DNA of 64,000 bases from Amycolatopsis dendrobii (GCF_014145675.1 NZ_JACGZW010000012.1:1-64000), one strand, 5' to 3'; shown: positions 17,745-26,525, counted from the stretch's first letter. The notes: a model not told the origin generated them from the letters alone. Made by a program: numbers and translations.

Positions 17745-18203
17745 GTGAGACGCCGGCTCGGCACGGCACTCGGCCTGCTCGCAGTCGTTGTCGCGGGCGG
17801 CGTCCTCGGCTTGGTCTCGATCGGCCTGCCGGGGCCCGCCCGCACCGCCTCGGAACCGCCCGCTCCCCCGCCGCCGTCGCGCACCAGCGCGTCCTCGGCT
17901 CCCGCGCCCGCGGCGGATCAGGCCGCGATCGCGACGCTCGCGCGCACTCTCGTCGACGCGATCACCCGCGCCGACTCCGCCGAATTCGGCACTCTCGCTT
18001 GCAAACCGCAAACTGCCGCGGCGCTGAAGGAACTCCAAGCCAAATGGGACGCCGCGGGCCCGCTTCGCGCCTCGCTGGCCGGACCACCGGCGATCGCGGG
18101 CGACGACGCGACCGTGACCGTCCGGGTCGAAGGCACCGGCGGGCACAAGGAGACACCGTTCCCGCTGCGGCGCGAGAACGGCCGATGGTGCGTCCCTGGT
18201 TAG
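17745..18203 (+). CDS. Exported protein of unknown function paired with the upstream membrane protein
   Basis: A 152-residue protein starting at a GTG immediately after the TAG of the upstream gene. An N-terminal hydrophobic segment (about 6-28) acts as signal or anchor, followed by a Pro/Ser/Ala linker and a domain of about 95 residues ending GRWCVPG. The ending parallels GAWCLGKV of the upstream protein, suggesting two related extracytoplasmic domains. The last four bases overlap the convergent trmI stop. No enzymatic motif was recognised. Confidence 0.72.
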   Translation: MRRRLGTALGLLAVVVAGGVLGLVSIGLPGPARTASEPPAPPPPSRTSASSAPAPAADQAAIATLARTLVDAITRADSAEFGTLACKPQTAAALKELQAKWDAAGPLRASLAGPPAIAGDDATVTVRVEGTGGHKETPFPLRRENGRWCVPG

Positions 18204-19030
18204 CCTTTGCCCTTGCTGGGCCGTCGTGAAACGCGCGGCGACACTGTGCCGTCGGCCAGACGACGGGCAGTGAGCAGGAAAGCGGTGTGCGCGACCATCC
18301 GGTGGTCCGGCCGGACCGCGAGGCCGACGACGTGCCAAGGCCGCATCAGCGTTTCCCACGACTCCGGCTCGGTCCAGCACTGCTGCTCCCGCAGCGATTC
18401 CGTGACGCGCGACAGCTGGGTCACGGTGGCGACGTAGACGGTCAGCACGCCGCCGGGCACCAAGTGCGCCGCGACGTTCGGCAACTGGTCCCACGGCGCG
18501 AGCATGTCCAGCACGACCCGGTCGACCTCGCCGGTGTGCGTGGCCAGGTCCGCGACGGTGAGCGTCCAGTTGTCCGGCTTCTCGCCGAAGAACTTCACGA
18601 CGTTGCGCTCGGCGTGCTCGGCGTGGTCGTCGCGGATCTCGTAGGAGAACACCTGTCCCGCCGGACCGACCGCGCGCAGCAGCGAACAGGTGAGCGCGCC
18701 TGAACCGGCGCCGGCTTCCAGCACGCGGGCGCCCGGGAAGATGTCGCCCCACATCACGATCTGCGCGGCGTCCTTGGGGTAGATCACCTGCGCGCCGCGA
18801 GGCATCGAAAGCACGTAGTCCGGCAGCAGCGGCCGCAGCGCGAGATACGTGCTGCCGCCTGCCGAAGTGACCACGCTGCCCTCGGGACGGCCGATGAGGT
18901 CGTCGTGCGCGAGGGCGCCGCGATGCGTGTGGTACTCGCCGCCGTCGGCGAGCGTGAGGGTGTAGTGCCTGCCTTTCGAGTCCGTCAGCTGAACCCGGTC
19001 ACCTGCACGAAACGGTCCGCTGACCGACAA
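18200..19030 (-). CDS. trmI: tRNA (adenine58-N1)-methyltransferase TrmI
   Basis: SAM-dependent enzyme that makes m1A58 in the T loop of tRNA. The 276-residue product follows mycobacterial Rv2118c closely: GPFRAGDRVQLTDSKGRHYT, THRGALAHDDLIG, PRGAQVIYPKDAAQIV, then the SAM site RVLEAGAGSGALTCSLLRAV and the catalytic Asp in VVLDMLAPWDQLP. TTG 19030 is chosen because GGAGG at 19037-19041 sits 6 bases upstream and it gives the short family N-terminus; an in-frame TTG at 19048 is the alternative. It precedes a RecB-like gene by several genes, partly preserving mycobacterial order. Confidence 0.93.
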   Translation of the reverse strand: MSVSGPFRAGDRVQLTDSKGRHYTLTLADGGEYHTHRGALAHDDLIGRPEGSVVTSAGGSTYLALRPLLPDYVLSMPRGAQVIYPKDAAQIVMWGDIFPGARVLEAGAGSGALTCSLLRAVGPAGQVFSYEIRDDHAEHAERNVVKFFGEKPDNWTLTVADLATHTGEVDRVVLDMLAPWDQLPNVAAHLVPGGVLTVYVATVTQLSRVTESLREQQCWTEPESWETLMRPWHVVGLAVRPDHRMVAHTAFLLTARRLADGTVSPRVSRRPSKGKG

Positions 19031-19111
19031 CTTCTTCCTCCACTGCAAAACCCGGAACGCCGACGTCGAATCCTCGCAGGTCGTCCCGCGCCCGTCGTGC
19101 GCGGGTGCCTC

Positions 19112-20266
19112 TCACTGGGCGCGACGGCCCTGCATCAGCGCGGTCCGCAGGTCTTCGCGACGCAACACGCCCGCCGGACGGCCTTCGTCGTCGACCACGA
19201 GGAATTGCCAGGCAGGCGTCTCGCGCACGCGTTCGGCGATCTCCTCCCCCGGCTCCGACGCCAGCAGCACGGTCTCCGCACGGATCGGCTCGGCCGCTTG
19301 CTCGGCGGGCGCGTGCGGGCTGACGCTCGCCAGCTGCTGCGCGGCCTGCTCGTCCAGCAATCCCGCCGCGACACCGTCCGCCCGCACCAGCACGACCCCG
19401 CGTCCCGCCGATGCCGCCAACGCGTCCGATACCGGGCTTTCCGCGGGCAGCTGCAAGACCGGACGCACCAAATCGGACAGTTCCAGCCCGGCGGGCCAGC
19501 CGCGCCGGGCTTCCGCCGCCAGCTCGGAGCGAGCGCCGAGGATCACGAACCACGCCGTCACGACGCACACGCCGAGCCGAAGCCACCGGTCCGGGCTCTG
19601 CATCGCCAGACCGAGCAGCGCCCAGACGATCAGCCCGGTGGCGACCAGCGCCCCGCCCGCGACCGCGGCCTTGGTTCCCTTGGCCCGCAACCCGGTCATC
19701 GCCCAGACCCCGGCGCGCACGAGGCGTCCGCCGTCCAGCGGCAACCCCGGCAGCAGATTGAAGAAGCCGACCGCGAAGTTGGCCACCGCGCACTCCGCGA
19801 CGAGCAGCCACACCGCGCCGTCCGGCGGCACCGCGAACAGCAGCAGCGAGCAGAACCCGCCCAGCACCAGCGAAACCGCGGGCCCCGCCGCGGCCACGAG
19901 CCCTTCCTGGCCCGGCCGTCGCGGCGTACGGGCCACTTCGGACAGTCCGCCGAGCAGGAAAAGCCGCAGCCTGCGGACCGGGATCCCGAGCCGCAGCGCG
20001 ACGAGGCAGTGCCCGAGTTCGTGCGCGAGCACGGAAAGCCCGAGCAGCACCGCGAACGCGGCGGCGAGCAGCCACGCGGTCGGCGTCGAAACGTCCGGCA
20101 GGAACCGCCCGACCAGCGGCGCGTAGAGCACCACGATGACCAGCGAGCCGATCCACCACGACGGGGCGAGCAAAACGGGCACCCCGCCGACCCGGAACAG
20201 CAGCAGGCCGCCGTCCCCGCCGGCGCGCCGGGCGGGCCCGGCGCCGTGCTGACTGGTCGCGGCCAT
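19112..20266 (-). CDS. Site-2-type (M50) intramembrane metalloprotease with CBS domains
   Basis: Polytopic zinc protease, a relative of mycobacterial Rip3. In 384 residues it shows the zinc motif HELGH at 82-86 in a membrane helix and the third ligand motif NLLPGLPLDGG with Asp near 178. Two CBS modules follow (about 225-384), which in such proteases sense nucleotides or couple energy state to activity. Likely role: regulated cleavage of a membrane substrate such as an anti-sigma factor; the substrate is unknown. ATG 20266 is preferred; longer starts would translate the dispersed hairpin at 20359-20409. The gene lies 81 bases upstream of trmI on the same strand. Confidence 0.88.
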   Translation of the reverse strand: MAATSQHGAGPARRAGGDGGLLLFRVGGVPVLLAPSWWIGSLVIVVLYAPLVGRFLPDVSTPTAWLLAAAFAVLLGLSVLAHELGHCLVALRLGIPVRRLRLFLLGGLSEVARTPRRPGQEGLVAAAGPAVSLVLGGFCSLLLFAVPPDGAVWLLVAECAVANFAVGFFNLLPGLPLDGGRLVRAGVWAMTGLRAKGTKAAVAGGALVATGLIVWALLGLAMQSPDRWLRLGVCVVTAWFVILGARSELAAEARRGWPAGLELSDLVRPVLQLPAESPVSDALAASAGRGVVLVRADGVAAGLLDEQAAQQLASVSPHAPAEQAAEPIRAETVLLASEPGEEIAERVRETPAWQFLVVDDEGRPAGVLRREDLRTALMQGRRAQ

Positions 20267-20358
20267 GCCGGACAGCGTAGGGGGCCGCGTGTGGGAAGCC
20301 GGTGACCCGGTGTCCCCGGACGGGTGGTGTCGGTCTCGCCCCTGCCCGCCCGGCCGGT

Positions 20359-20409
20359 CCGTGAAGGGCCCCTTGAGGGAACCTGATTCCCGCGAAGGCC
20401 CCTTCACGG
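20359..20409. repeat. Hairpin of the GGGAATCTGATTCCC family, downstream of the frameshifted monooxygenase
   Basis: Arms CCGTGAAGGGCCCCTT and AAGGCCCCTTCACGG with inner GAGGGAA/TTCCCGC around CCTGA; several mismatches make it a degraded copy. It starts 13 bases beyond the stop of the minus-strand monooxygenase gene. Confidence 0.75.
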
Positions 20410-20422
20410 GCCCGCGCTCAGG

Positions 20423-21525
20423 TCAGGCGGATCGCGGCGTGACGAGGTTCTCCAGATTCGCGAGCGCGACCTGCTTCCGGAACTCGCCGCGATACGACGC
20501 GTCACCGGAGTCGTGCATCGCGTCGGTCATCCAGACCGCCGCCGCCTGCCGCTCCCAGACATGCGCCAGACAGGTGCCGGAATAGCTCTCCAGCACGCTC
20601 GGATCGTCTTTCTCCACCTGATGGACGATGGCGTGCGCGAGCACGTCGGCGTCGTGCAGCGCGAGGCTCATCCCCTCCGCGCTCATCGGCGAAATCAGGT
20701 GCGCCGCGTCCCCGAGAAGGCACAGCCTGCCGTAGCGCATCGGACTGAACACGACCCCGCGCAACGGCACCACCTGCTTCGTCACGATCGGCCCTCGCCG
20801 CACCGGGGCGGCGAACCGGGTGCCGAGTTCGTCCCAGACCCGCGCGTCCGGCCAGTCGCCGATGGTGTCGTCGACGGACATTGCAAGTAGATCCGGCTCG
20901 CGTGCGGCCCGCGGGTGATCCGCGCCGCGAAGCCCCGGGAATGCACGGCCATCACAGCCGCCGGATCGGCGGGCACTTCCGCCATGACGGTCAGCCAGGC
21001 ATACCCGAACTCGTGGCTGTGGCAGGCGAGAAATCCGTCCGGAATCGCCGTCCGGCTGACGCCGTGGAAGCCGTCGGCACCGGCGACGAACGCGCAGTCG
21101 ATCGCCTTGGCGCCCTCGCCGTCCCGGTAGCGCACCCGGGGTTGTTCGGTGCCGAGCCCTTCCAGCGTGACGTCCTCCGCCTCGAACCGGAGGTCGCCGC
21201 CGTCGCGGAGGAAAATCCGGATGAGGTTCCGGACGAGCACCTGCTGCGGGATGAACGCGCCCGCGCCGTCCTCGCCGGTGTCCATCCGCCAGGCGCGCTG
21301 CTCGCCGTGCCCTTCGACAGCCTCGCCCGCTCCCCAAGCGCGCAGCGTCCGCACGCCGCGGCTGTCGAGGGATCCGGCTCTCTGCCGCTGCTCGACGTAC
21401 TCGCGGCTGTTCTTTTCCAAGACCACGCAAGGGATCCCGCTGCGGAGGAGGAATGTGCCGAGCGCGAGCCCGGCCACTCCGCCGCCCACGACGGCCACGG
21501 TGGTTTTCGCGTCTGCCTGTGTCAT
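20423..21525 (-). pseudogene. FAD-dependent monooxygenase (4-hydroxybenzoate hydroxylase-like), frameshifted
   Basis: Group A flavoprotein hydroxylase resembling PobA. From ATG 21525 the frame gives VAVVGGGVAGLALGTFLLRS (FAD GxGxxG), RQRAGSLDSRGVRTL and CAFVAGADGFHGVSRTAIP (DG motif). After RIYLQCPS near 20870-20878 the homology moves to another frame: DDTIGDWPDARVWDELG, then CLLGDAAHLISPMSAEGM (second FAD motif), ending at 20423. One missing base explains the shift; repairing it gives about 367 residues, close to the family's usual length of just under 400. It is either a recent pseudogene or a sequencing error. An AraC gene lies 119 bases upstream. Confidence 0.85.
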
Positions 21526-21644
21526 GTTTCGTTCCCCGGAAAGAGTGCTGGTGAACTGGATGACCACCACCCTCTTCCCGGCCGCGGACCGGCGGCCACC
21601 GAGTACCGGGCGCCCGATAACGAAAACCCGCCAACTTGCTCCCG

Positions 21645-22382
21645 CTACTCGCCGCGGTCGCGCAATCCCGCCTGATACCGCCCCGGCGTCTGCCCGACCA
21701 GCGCCGTGAACGCCCCGATGAACGCCGACGGATTCGCCCACCCGCACGCGATCGCCGTGCCGGTCACCGATTCGCCCTCGGTGAGCTGGAACAACGCGTG
21801 GTGGATCCGCAGCACCGTGCGCCACCGCTGAAAACTCATGCCGAGATCGGCATGGAACAACCGGCTGAGCGTCCGCTCGCTGGCCCCCGCGGCGCGCCCC
21901 AGTTCAGCCAGGGTCTCGGCCCGCCCCGGATCCTCGTGCAGCAGCTCGGCGACGACCCGCAACCGGTCGTCGCGCGGCTCCGGAAGATGCAGCGGCTCCC
22001 CCGGAACCTCCCCGAGCTCGTAGAGCACCACCGCCCGGACCCGGCGAGCCGCCTCGGCCGACCGCTCCTTTTCGCCGGTCAGCGCGATAATGCCCGCCCG
22101 CAGCAACGGCGACACCGCGAACACGCGAGGCTGCCGGGCCAACCCCGCGCACTCCTCGAAGGGAATGGCGAGGATCCGCGTGTCCGTGCGCCCGTAGAAC
22201 CGGTGGGAATGCTCGAACCCCGGCGGAGTCCACGTGACGCGGTCAGCGGGCGCGACCCAGGTCCCGAACTCGGTGGTGGTGGCGAACACCCCGCTGGCCG
22301 CGTACACCAGCTGCCCGCTCGGATGGGAGTGGCTCTCCATCCGAAACCCGCCCGGCAGCCACCCCGCCCCCTGCGGCGTCAT
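21645..22382 (-). CDS. AraC-family transcriptional regulator
   Basis: Activator-type regulator of 245 residues. The N-terminal cupin-like part contains ESHSHPSGQLVYAASGVF and later HSHRFYGRTDTRILAIPF. The C-terminal region has the double HTH: LAELGRAAGASERTLSRLFH for the first, then TGTAIACGWANPSAFIGAF and TPGRYQ for the second, the AraC signature. ATG 22382 is used; GTG 22418 in frame would add 12 residues. It lies directly upstream of the frameshifted PobA-like gene on the same strand, so an aromatic-acid-responsive role is plausible but unproven. Confidence 0.87.
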   Translation of the reverse strand: MTPQGAGWLPGGFRMESHSHPSGQLVYAASGVFATTTEFGTWVAPADRVTWTPPGFEHSHRFYGRTDTRILAIPFEECAGLARQPRVFAVSPLLRAGIIALTGEKERSAEAARRVRAVVLYELGEVPGEPLHLPEPRDDRLRVVAELLHEDPGRAETLAELGRAAGASERTLSRLFHADLGMSFQRWRTVLRIHHALFQLTEGESVTGTAIACGWANPSAFIGAFTALVGQTPGRYQAGLRDRGE

Positions 22383-22481
22383 CCCGCCCGGCTTCCCCAC
22401 CGCACCGACCCTACCCACGCACGAGGCCCCCTGCCCTCAATCCAGCCACGCCCAGCCGGCCACTCCCAACCCGACCCGAAC

Positions 22482-22532
22482 GCGGGATCGCCGGCTTGAA
22501 GGCGATCCCGCCCGCCCCGCCGAAGGCGGGGC
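22482..22532. promoter_or_regulatory. Two adjacent perfect hairpins between divergent AraC and RecB-like genes
   Basis: Hairpin 1 is GCGGGATCGCC at 22482-22492 pairing with 22501-22511. Hairpin 2 is GCCCCGCC at 22514-22521 pairing with 22525-22532. They lie between two gene starts, where no transcript should end, so a leader structure or operator is more likely than a terminator. Confidence 0.55.
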
Positions 22533-22570
22533 GAACACAATTGTCGTACCCCGGGGTTACGCTCTGCCCC

Positions 22571-23461
22571 ATGTCCGACACCGCCACGGTCACCACCCCT
22601 CCCGGGGGCGACGCGCCTGCCAGGAGGCGGCCCGCGTTGTCGCCGTCCCGGGCGAGCGACTTCAAGCAGTGCCCGCTGCTCTACCGGTTCCGCGCGGTCG
22701 ACCGGCTGCCGGAGGTGCCCACCCGGGCACAGCTGCGCGGCACGCTCGTCCACGCGGTCCTGGAGCGGCTTTTCGCGCTGCCCGCCGCCGAACGCGTCGC
22801 ACCTCGGGCGAAAGAGCTGCTCGCGCCGACCTGGACGGAGCTGTCCAGCGACAGTCCGGAGTGGACGGAGCTGTTCGCGGACGGCGAACCCGGGGAGACC
22901 GACAAGTGGCTGGCCTCGGCCGAAAAGCTGCTTGATTCCTACTTCGAGCTGGAAGATCCGCGCAGGCTGGAGCCGGAGGCGTGCGAGCTGCACGTCGAGA
23001 TCGAGCTGGGCTCGGGCGTGCTGCTGCGCGGGTACATCGACCGGGTGGACGTCGCGCCGACCGGCGAAATCCGGGTCGTGGACTACAAAACCGGCGCCGC
23101 GCCCCGGGAAATCGGCGAGGCCAAAGCACTCTTCCAGATGAAGTTCTACGCGCTGGTGCTGTGGCGGTTGCGCGGGGTCGTCCCGCGGCAGCTGAAGCTG
23201 ATGTACCTGACCGACGGCCAGTCGCTGGCCTACACGCCGGACGAGGCCGAGCTGGTCCGGTTCGAGCGCACGCTGGAAGCGATCTGGCAGGCGATCCTGA
23301 AGGCAGGCAAGACAGGCGATTTCCGGCCGAACAAGGGCAGGCTGTGCTCGTGGTGCGACCACCAGGCGCACTGCCCGGAGTTCGGCGGCACGCCGCCGGA
23401 GTACCCGGGCTGGCCGGAGCCGGATCCGGGCGAGGAGACGGTCTTGGACCGGGCCGACTGA
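22571..23461 (+). CDS. RecB-family PD-(D/E)XK nuclease with a probable Fe-S cluster
   Basis: Stand-alone nuclease of 296 residues like the actinobacterial protein next to TrmI in mycobacteria. After LSPSRASDFKQCPLLYRFRA and GTLVHAVLERLF (N-terminal His/Glu region) comes the catalytic core YIDRVDVAPTGEIRVVDYKT with the Asp and Lys of PD-(D/E)XK. The C-terminal CSWCDHQAHC and the upstream Cys in KQCPL form the four-Cys pattern of AddB/Cas4-type nucleases with a 4Fe-4S cluster. ATG 22571 gives MSDTATV. Its TGA overlaps the next ATG by one base, so it is coupled to the thioesterase. Confidence 0.9.
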   Translation: MSDTATVTTPPGGDAPARRRPALSPSRASDFKQCPLLYRFRAVDRLPEVPTRAQLRGTLVHAVLERLFALPAAERVAPRAKELLAPTWTELSSDSPEWTELFADGEPGETDKWLASAEKLLDSYFELEDPRRLEPEACELHVEIELGSGVLLRGYIDRVDVAPTGEIRVVDYKTGAAPREIGEAKALFQMKFYALVLWRLRGVVPRQLKLMYLTDGQSLAYTPDEAELVRFERTLEAIWQAILKAGKTGDFRPNKGRLCSWCDHQAHCPEFGGTPPEYPGWPEPDPGEETVLDRAD

Positions 23462-24252
23462 TGGGCGACGCGTTCTTCCTCCCGCTCGGCGGCGAGCGGT
23501 ACGAGGCGACTGAGCACACCACCGGCCCGTGGAGTCCCGGCGCGCAGCATTTCGGCCCGCCGTCGGCGCTGCTCGTGCGCGGGCTCGAACAGCTGGAGTC
23601 GCGGCATCCGGCGCAGCTGGCCCGGGTGACCGTCGAGATCCTCGGCCCGGCTCCGGTGGGCGAACTGGAGCAGCGGTCGTGGGTCGAACGGCCGGGCCGC
23701 ACGGTCGAATTGGTCCAGTCCGAGCTGTCCGCGAACGGCCGGACGGTCGCGCGGGCGTCGGGATGGCGGATCGCGACGTCCGACACCGCCGAGGTCGCCA
23801 CCGACGGCGGTCCGCTGCTGCCCGCGGCCGACGCGGGCAGCGAGGCGGCCTTCCCGGACGACTGGCAGGGCGGCTACCTGCACGCGATCGAATGGCGTTC
23901 GGTGCGCGGCTCGATCTCCGCGCCGGGTCCGGCCGCGGTGTGGGCGCGGCAGCGGTATCCGCTGGTCGACGGCGAGGAGCCGACGGGTCTGCAGCGGCTG
24001 TTCGCCATCGCCGACTCCGGCAACGGGGTGTCGCACTTCCTGCCGACGGCGCAGTGGTGGTTCATCAACTCGGAACTCACCGTGCACCTGCGCCGGATCC
24101 CCGAGGGCGAATGGATCGGGCTCGACGCGGTCACGCTGGTCGGACCGCACGGGATCGGCTCCGCGACCAGTACGCTGCACGATCGTTCCGGTCCGGTCGG
24201 CACCGGCGCGCAGGCTTTGCTGGTGCGTCCGCGACAGGCCGGGGGCGGATGA
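23461..24252 (+). CDS. Thioesterase-superfamily (double hot-dog) protein
   Basis: Predicted acyl-CoA thioesterase-like protein of 263 residues with two hot-dog halves. The N-terminal half has TTGPWSPGAQHFGPPSALLV, typical of the TesB-like/DUF group, where the His-Gly-Pro region lines the active site. The second half has TAQWWFINSELTVHLRRIPE and a DAVTLVGPHGIGSATSTLHD strand-loop. Substrate unknown. The start overlaps the RecB-like stop (TGATG), and a ParA-like gene follows after 62 bases. Confidence 0.82.
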   Translation: MGDAFFLPLGGERYEATEHTTGPWSPGAQHFGPPSALLVRGLEQLESRHPAQLARVTVEILGPAPVGELEQRSWVERPGRTVELVQSELSANGRTVARASGWRIATSDTAEVATDGGPLLPAADAGSEAAFPDDWQGGYLHAIEWRSVRGSISAPGPAAVWARQRYPLVDGEEPTGLQRLFAIADSGNGVSHFLPTAQWWFINSELTVHLRRIPEGEWIGLDAVTLVGPHGIGSATSTLHDRSGPVGTGAQALLVRPRQAGGG

Positions 24253-24314
24253 GCGCGCCGCGGCGGGCAAGTCCGATAGCCTTCGCGGAACGACCGACAA
24301 GGGAGCGCTCCGGC

Positions 24315-25250
24315 ATGCAGATCACCTCGGTGGTCAACCAGAAGGGCGGGGTGGGCAAAACCTCGCTGAGCGTGGGCGCGGCGGCGGCCCTCGCCGAACG
24401 CGGCAGGCGGGTGCTGCTCGTCGACCTCGACCCGCAGGGGCACGCGACGACCGAGATGCTCGGCATGGACGAGGTCCCGGCGGACGCGCCGAGCCTGGCG
24501 AAGGCGCTGACCAAGCTGTGGAAGGGCCCGATCGAGCAGCTGGCCGTCCCGCATCCGCGCAGCAACCTCGGCCGCGGCGGTGCGTTCGACGTGATCCCGA
24601 CGTCGCCGGGGATGTTCGACCTGATCCGCAGGCTGGACCAGTTCCGGGTGCCGGGCTGGCAGCTGGCGCGGGTGATCCAGTTCGCGCACTACGACCACGT
24701 GATCATCGACTGCCCGCCCGCCCAGGACGTGCTGACGAACAACGCGCTGGCCGCGTCGCACGGGATCCTGGTGCCGGTCCAGCCGGACAAGACGAGCATC
24801 CGCGCGCTGCGCCTGCTGTCGGAACAGGTGCGCTACGTCGAGCAAACCACCGGCCGCGCCCCGATCTCCTGGTTCGGCATCGTCCCCGGTCTCTACCGCC
24901 GCCCCATCTCGCACTACGCCGCGGCCGCGCTTCAGGAGATGTACTCCTTCGGCGTCCCCATGCTGTCGCACGTCCCGCTCGGCGTCGTGATGAACGAGGC
25001 GGCGGCCCACGGCGTCCCGGTCACGACGTTCGCCCCGGAAACCATCCAGGCGGTGTCGTTCCGGGAAATCGCCGAGACCTTGGACGGGTACCTGGCGCAA
25101 AACCCCGGCCCCACCGAGGTTCCGGCCGACGACGAGTTCGTCTTCGAGGATTTCATCTCCGAGGTCGCGGTCGCCCGCAACGTCAACGACAACGGCGCGC
25201 GCAAGAAGCTGTACGACCTGATGCCGAAGCGCCCGAACCGCCCGCGCTGA
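24315..25250 (+). CDS. ParA-family ATPase, no ParB partner nearby
   Basis: Deviant Walker-type ATPase of 311 residues. NQKGGVGKTS (about 8-17) carries the signature Lys plus the P-loop; RVLLVDLDPQGHATTEMLG is Walker A', and HVIIDCPPAQDVLTNNAL is Walker B. The C-terminal 50 residues (EFVFEDFISEVAVARN and a basic tail) are outside the core. The chromosomal ParA normally sits beside parB near the origin; no ParB or parS is visible here, so a role in positioning another cargo is more likely. Homologues are seen after RecB/thioesterase genes in relatives, but that is recollection. A strong hairpin follows. Confidence 0.88.
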   Translation: MQITSVVNQKGGVGKTSLSVGAAAALAERGRRVLLVDLDPQGHATTEMLGMDEVPADAPSLAKALTKLWKGPIEQLAVPHPRSNLGRGGAFDVIPTSPGMFDLIRRLDQFRVPGWQLARVIQFAHYDHVIIDCPPAQDVLTNNALAASHGILVPVQPDKTSIRALRLLSEQVRYVEQTTGRAPISWFGIVPGLYRRPISHYAAAALQEMYSFGVPMLSHVPLGVVMNEAAAHGVPVTTFAPETIQAVSFREIAETLDGYLAQNPGPTEVPADDEFVFEDFISEVAVARNVNDNGARKKLYDLMPKRPNRPR

Positions 25251-25267
25251 CCACCGTCTACATGCGA

Positions 25268-25303
25268 CAGAGGGCGTCCCCTCCGAGGAGAAGACGCCCT
25301 CTG
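25268..25303. terminator. Bidirectional terminator between the ParA-like gene and hisG
   Basis: Perfect 10-bp stem AGAGGGCGTC at 25269-25278 pairing with 25293-25302, flanked by a further C-G pair, loop of 14 bases, between convergent stops. Confidence 0.85.
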
Positions 25304-25316
25304 CTCAAGCAGTTTC

Positions 25317-26162
25317 CTACAACCGGCAAGACCGGATGTCGGACGCCAGCACGGCTTTCGCGCCGGTCTCGGCCAGTTCGTCCATGATCCGGTTGACTTC
25401 CTTGCGCGGCACCATCGCCCGCACCGCGACCCACTTCTCGTCCGCCAGCGGAGCCACCGTCGGCGACTCCAGGCCGGGCGTGATCGAAATGGCCCGCTCC
25501 AGAATCTCGCGCGGGCAGTCGTAGTCGAGCATCATGTAGTGCTGCGCGAAAACCACGCCCTGCAGCCGGGCCGCCAGCTGCGACTTGGCCCGTGATCCTT
25601 CGCTGCCCGCCCGCTGCAGCAAGACCGCCTCGGACGCGCAGATCGGCTCCCCGAACGCGACGAGATTGTGCTGCCGCAGCGACCGGCCGGACTCGACCAC
25701 GTCCGCGATCGCGTCCGCGACCCCGAGCTGGATCGAGATCTCCACCGCGCCGTCGAGCCGGATCACCTCGGCCTCGACGCCGTGGCGCGCGAGATCGTCG
25801 CGGACCAGCCGCGGGTACGACGTCGCGAGCCGCTTTCCGTGCAGGTCGGCCGGTTTCCAGTCCCGGCCGGCGGGCGCGGCGTAGCGGAACGTCGAGGCGC
25901 CGAACCCGAGCGCGAGGACCTCGTCGACCGGCGCTCCCGAATCGAGCGCCAGGTCGCGGCCGGTGATGCCGAGGTCGAGCTCGCCGGAACCGACGTAGAT
26001 GGCGATGTCCTTCGGGCGGAGGAAGAAGAACTCGACCTCGTTGACCGGGTCGAGCACGGTCAGGTCCTTGCCGTCATGTCGCTTGCGGTAGCCCGCCTCG
26101 GAAAGCATCTCCGCCGACGCGGCGGCGAGGGCTCCCTTGTTCGGCACGGCAACACGCAGCAT
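25317..26162 (-). CDS. hisG: ATP phosphoribosyltransferase HisG
   Basis: First enzyme of histidine biosynthesis: ATP plus PRPP to phosphoribosyl-ATP. The 281-residue long form includes the catalytic domains (MLRVAVPNKGALAAASAEML, ELDLGITGRDLALDSG, the PRPP-binding LDGAVEISIQLGVADAIADV) and a C-terminal ACT-like regulatory domain (SPTVAPLADEKWVAVRAMV), so feedback by histidine is expected. GAGGAG lies before ATG 26162; the frame is open upstream. It follows hisE by 35 bases in an operon with the HAD phosphatase gene. Confidence 0.97.
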   Translation of the reverse strand: MLRVAVPNKGALAAASAEMLSEAGYRKRHDGKDLTVLDPVNEVEFFFLRPKDIAIYVGSGELDLGITGRDLALDSGAPVDEVLALGFGASTFRYAAPAGRDWKPADLHGKRLATSYPRLVRDDLARHGVEAEVIRLDGAVEISIQLGVADAIADVVESGRSLRQHNLVAFGEPICASEAVLLQRAGSEGSRAKSQLAARLQGVVFAQHYMMLDYDCPREILERAISITPGLESPTVAPLADEKWVAVRAMVPRKEVNRIMDELAETGAKAVLASDIRSCRL

Positions 26163-26197
26163 TCGCTCTTCTCCTCGGTCTCCGGTGCGCGAGCGCG

Positions 26198-26479
26198 TCA
26201 CAGGTAGCGGTACACGTCCTCGGTCGAGATCCCCCGGCCGAGCATGAGCACCTGCACCCGGTACAGCAGTTGCGAGATCTCCTCCGACAGCCGGTCGTCG
26301 GATTCGTGCTCGGCGGCGATCCACACCTCGCCCGCCTCTTCGAGCACCTTCTTGCCCTGTGCGTGCACTCCGGCGTCCAGTGCGGCGACGGTGCCGGACC
26401 CGTCGGGACGGGTACGCGCGCGCTCGGCAAGCTCCGCGAACAGCTCATCGAAGGTCTTCACGGGGCCGAATCCTTTCAT
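26198..26479 (-). CDS. hisE: Phosphoribosyl-ATP pyrophosphatase HisE
   Basis: Second histidine-pathway enzyme, hydrolysing PR-ATP to PR-AMP. In 93 residues the MazG-like helical signature is intact: TFDELFAELAERARTRPDGS, then GKKVLEEAGEVWIAAEHES with metal-binding Glu residues and EEISQLLYRVQVLML. ATG 26479 matches the mycobacterial length; GTG 26461, with AAAGGA upstream, is an alternative. It is immediately upstream of hisG. Confidence 0.95.
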   Translation of the reverse strand: MKGFGPVKTFDELFAELAERARTRPDGSGTVAALDAGVHAQGKKVLEEAGEVWIAAEHESDDRLSEEISQLLYRVQVLMLGRGISTEDVYRYL

Positions 26480-26525
26480 CCCGCGCTCGTCCGCGCCGCT
26501 CCGGGTGACCCGGAAGCCGCCGAGG

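Noticed and set aside
22482..22532. The two hairpins as a transcription terminator.
   Set aside because: Both flanking genes start here and diverge; there is no upstream transcript to end.
25251..25316. Possible tRNA or small RNA gene between the ParA-like gene and hisG.
   Set aside because: Only a simple 10-bp-stem terminator hairpin is present; no cloverleaf could be formed. No tRNA was found by eye anywhere in the window, though a covariance search would be decisive.
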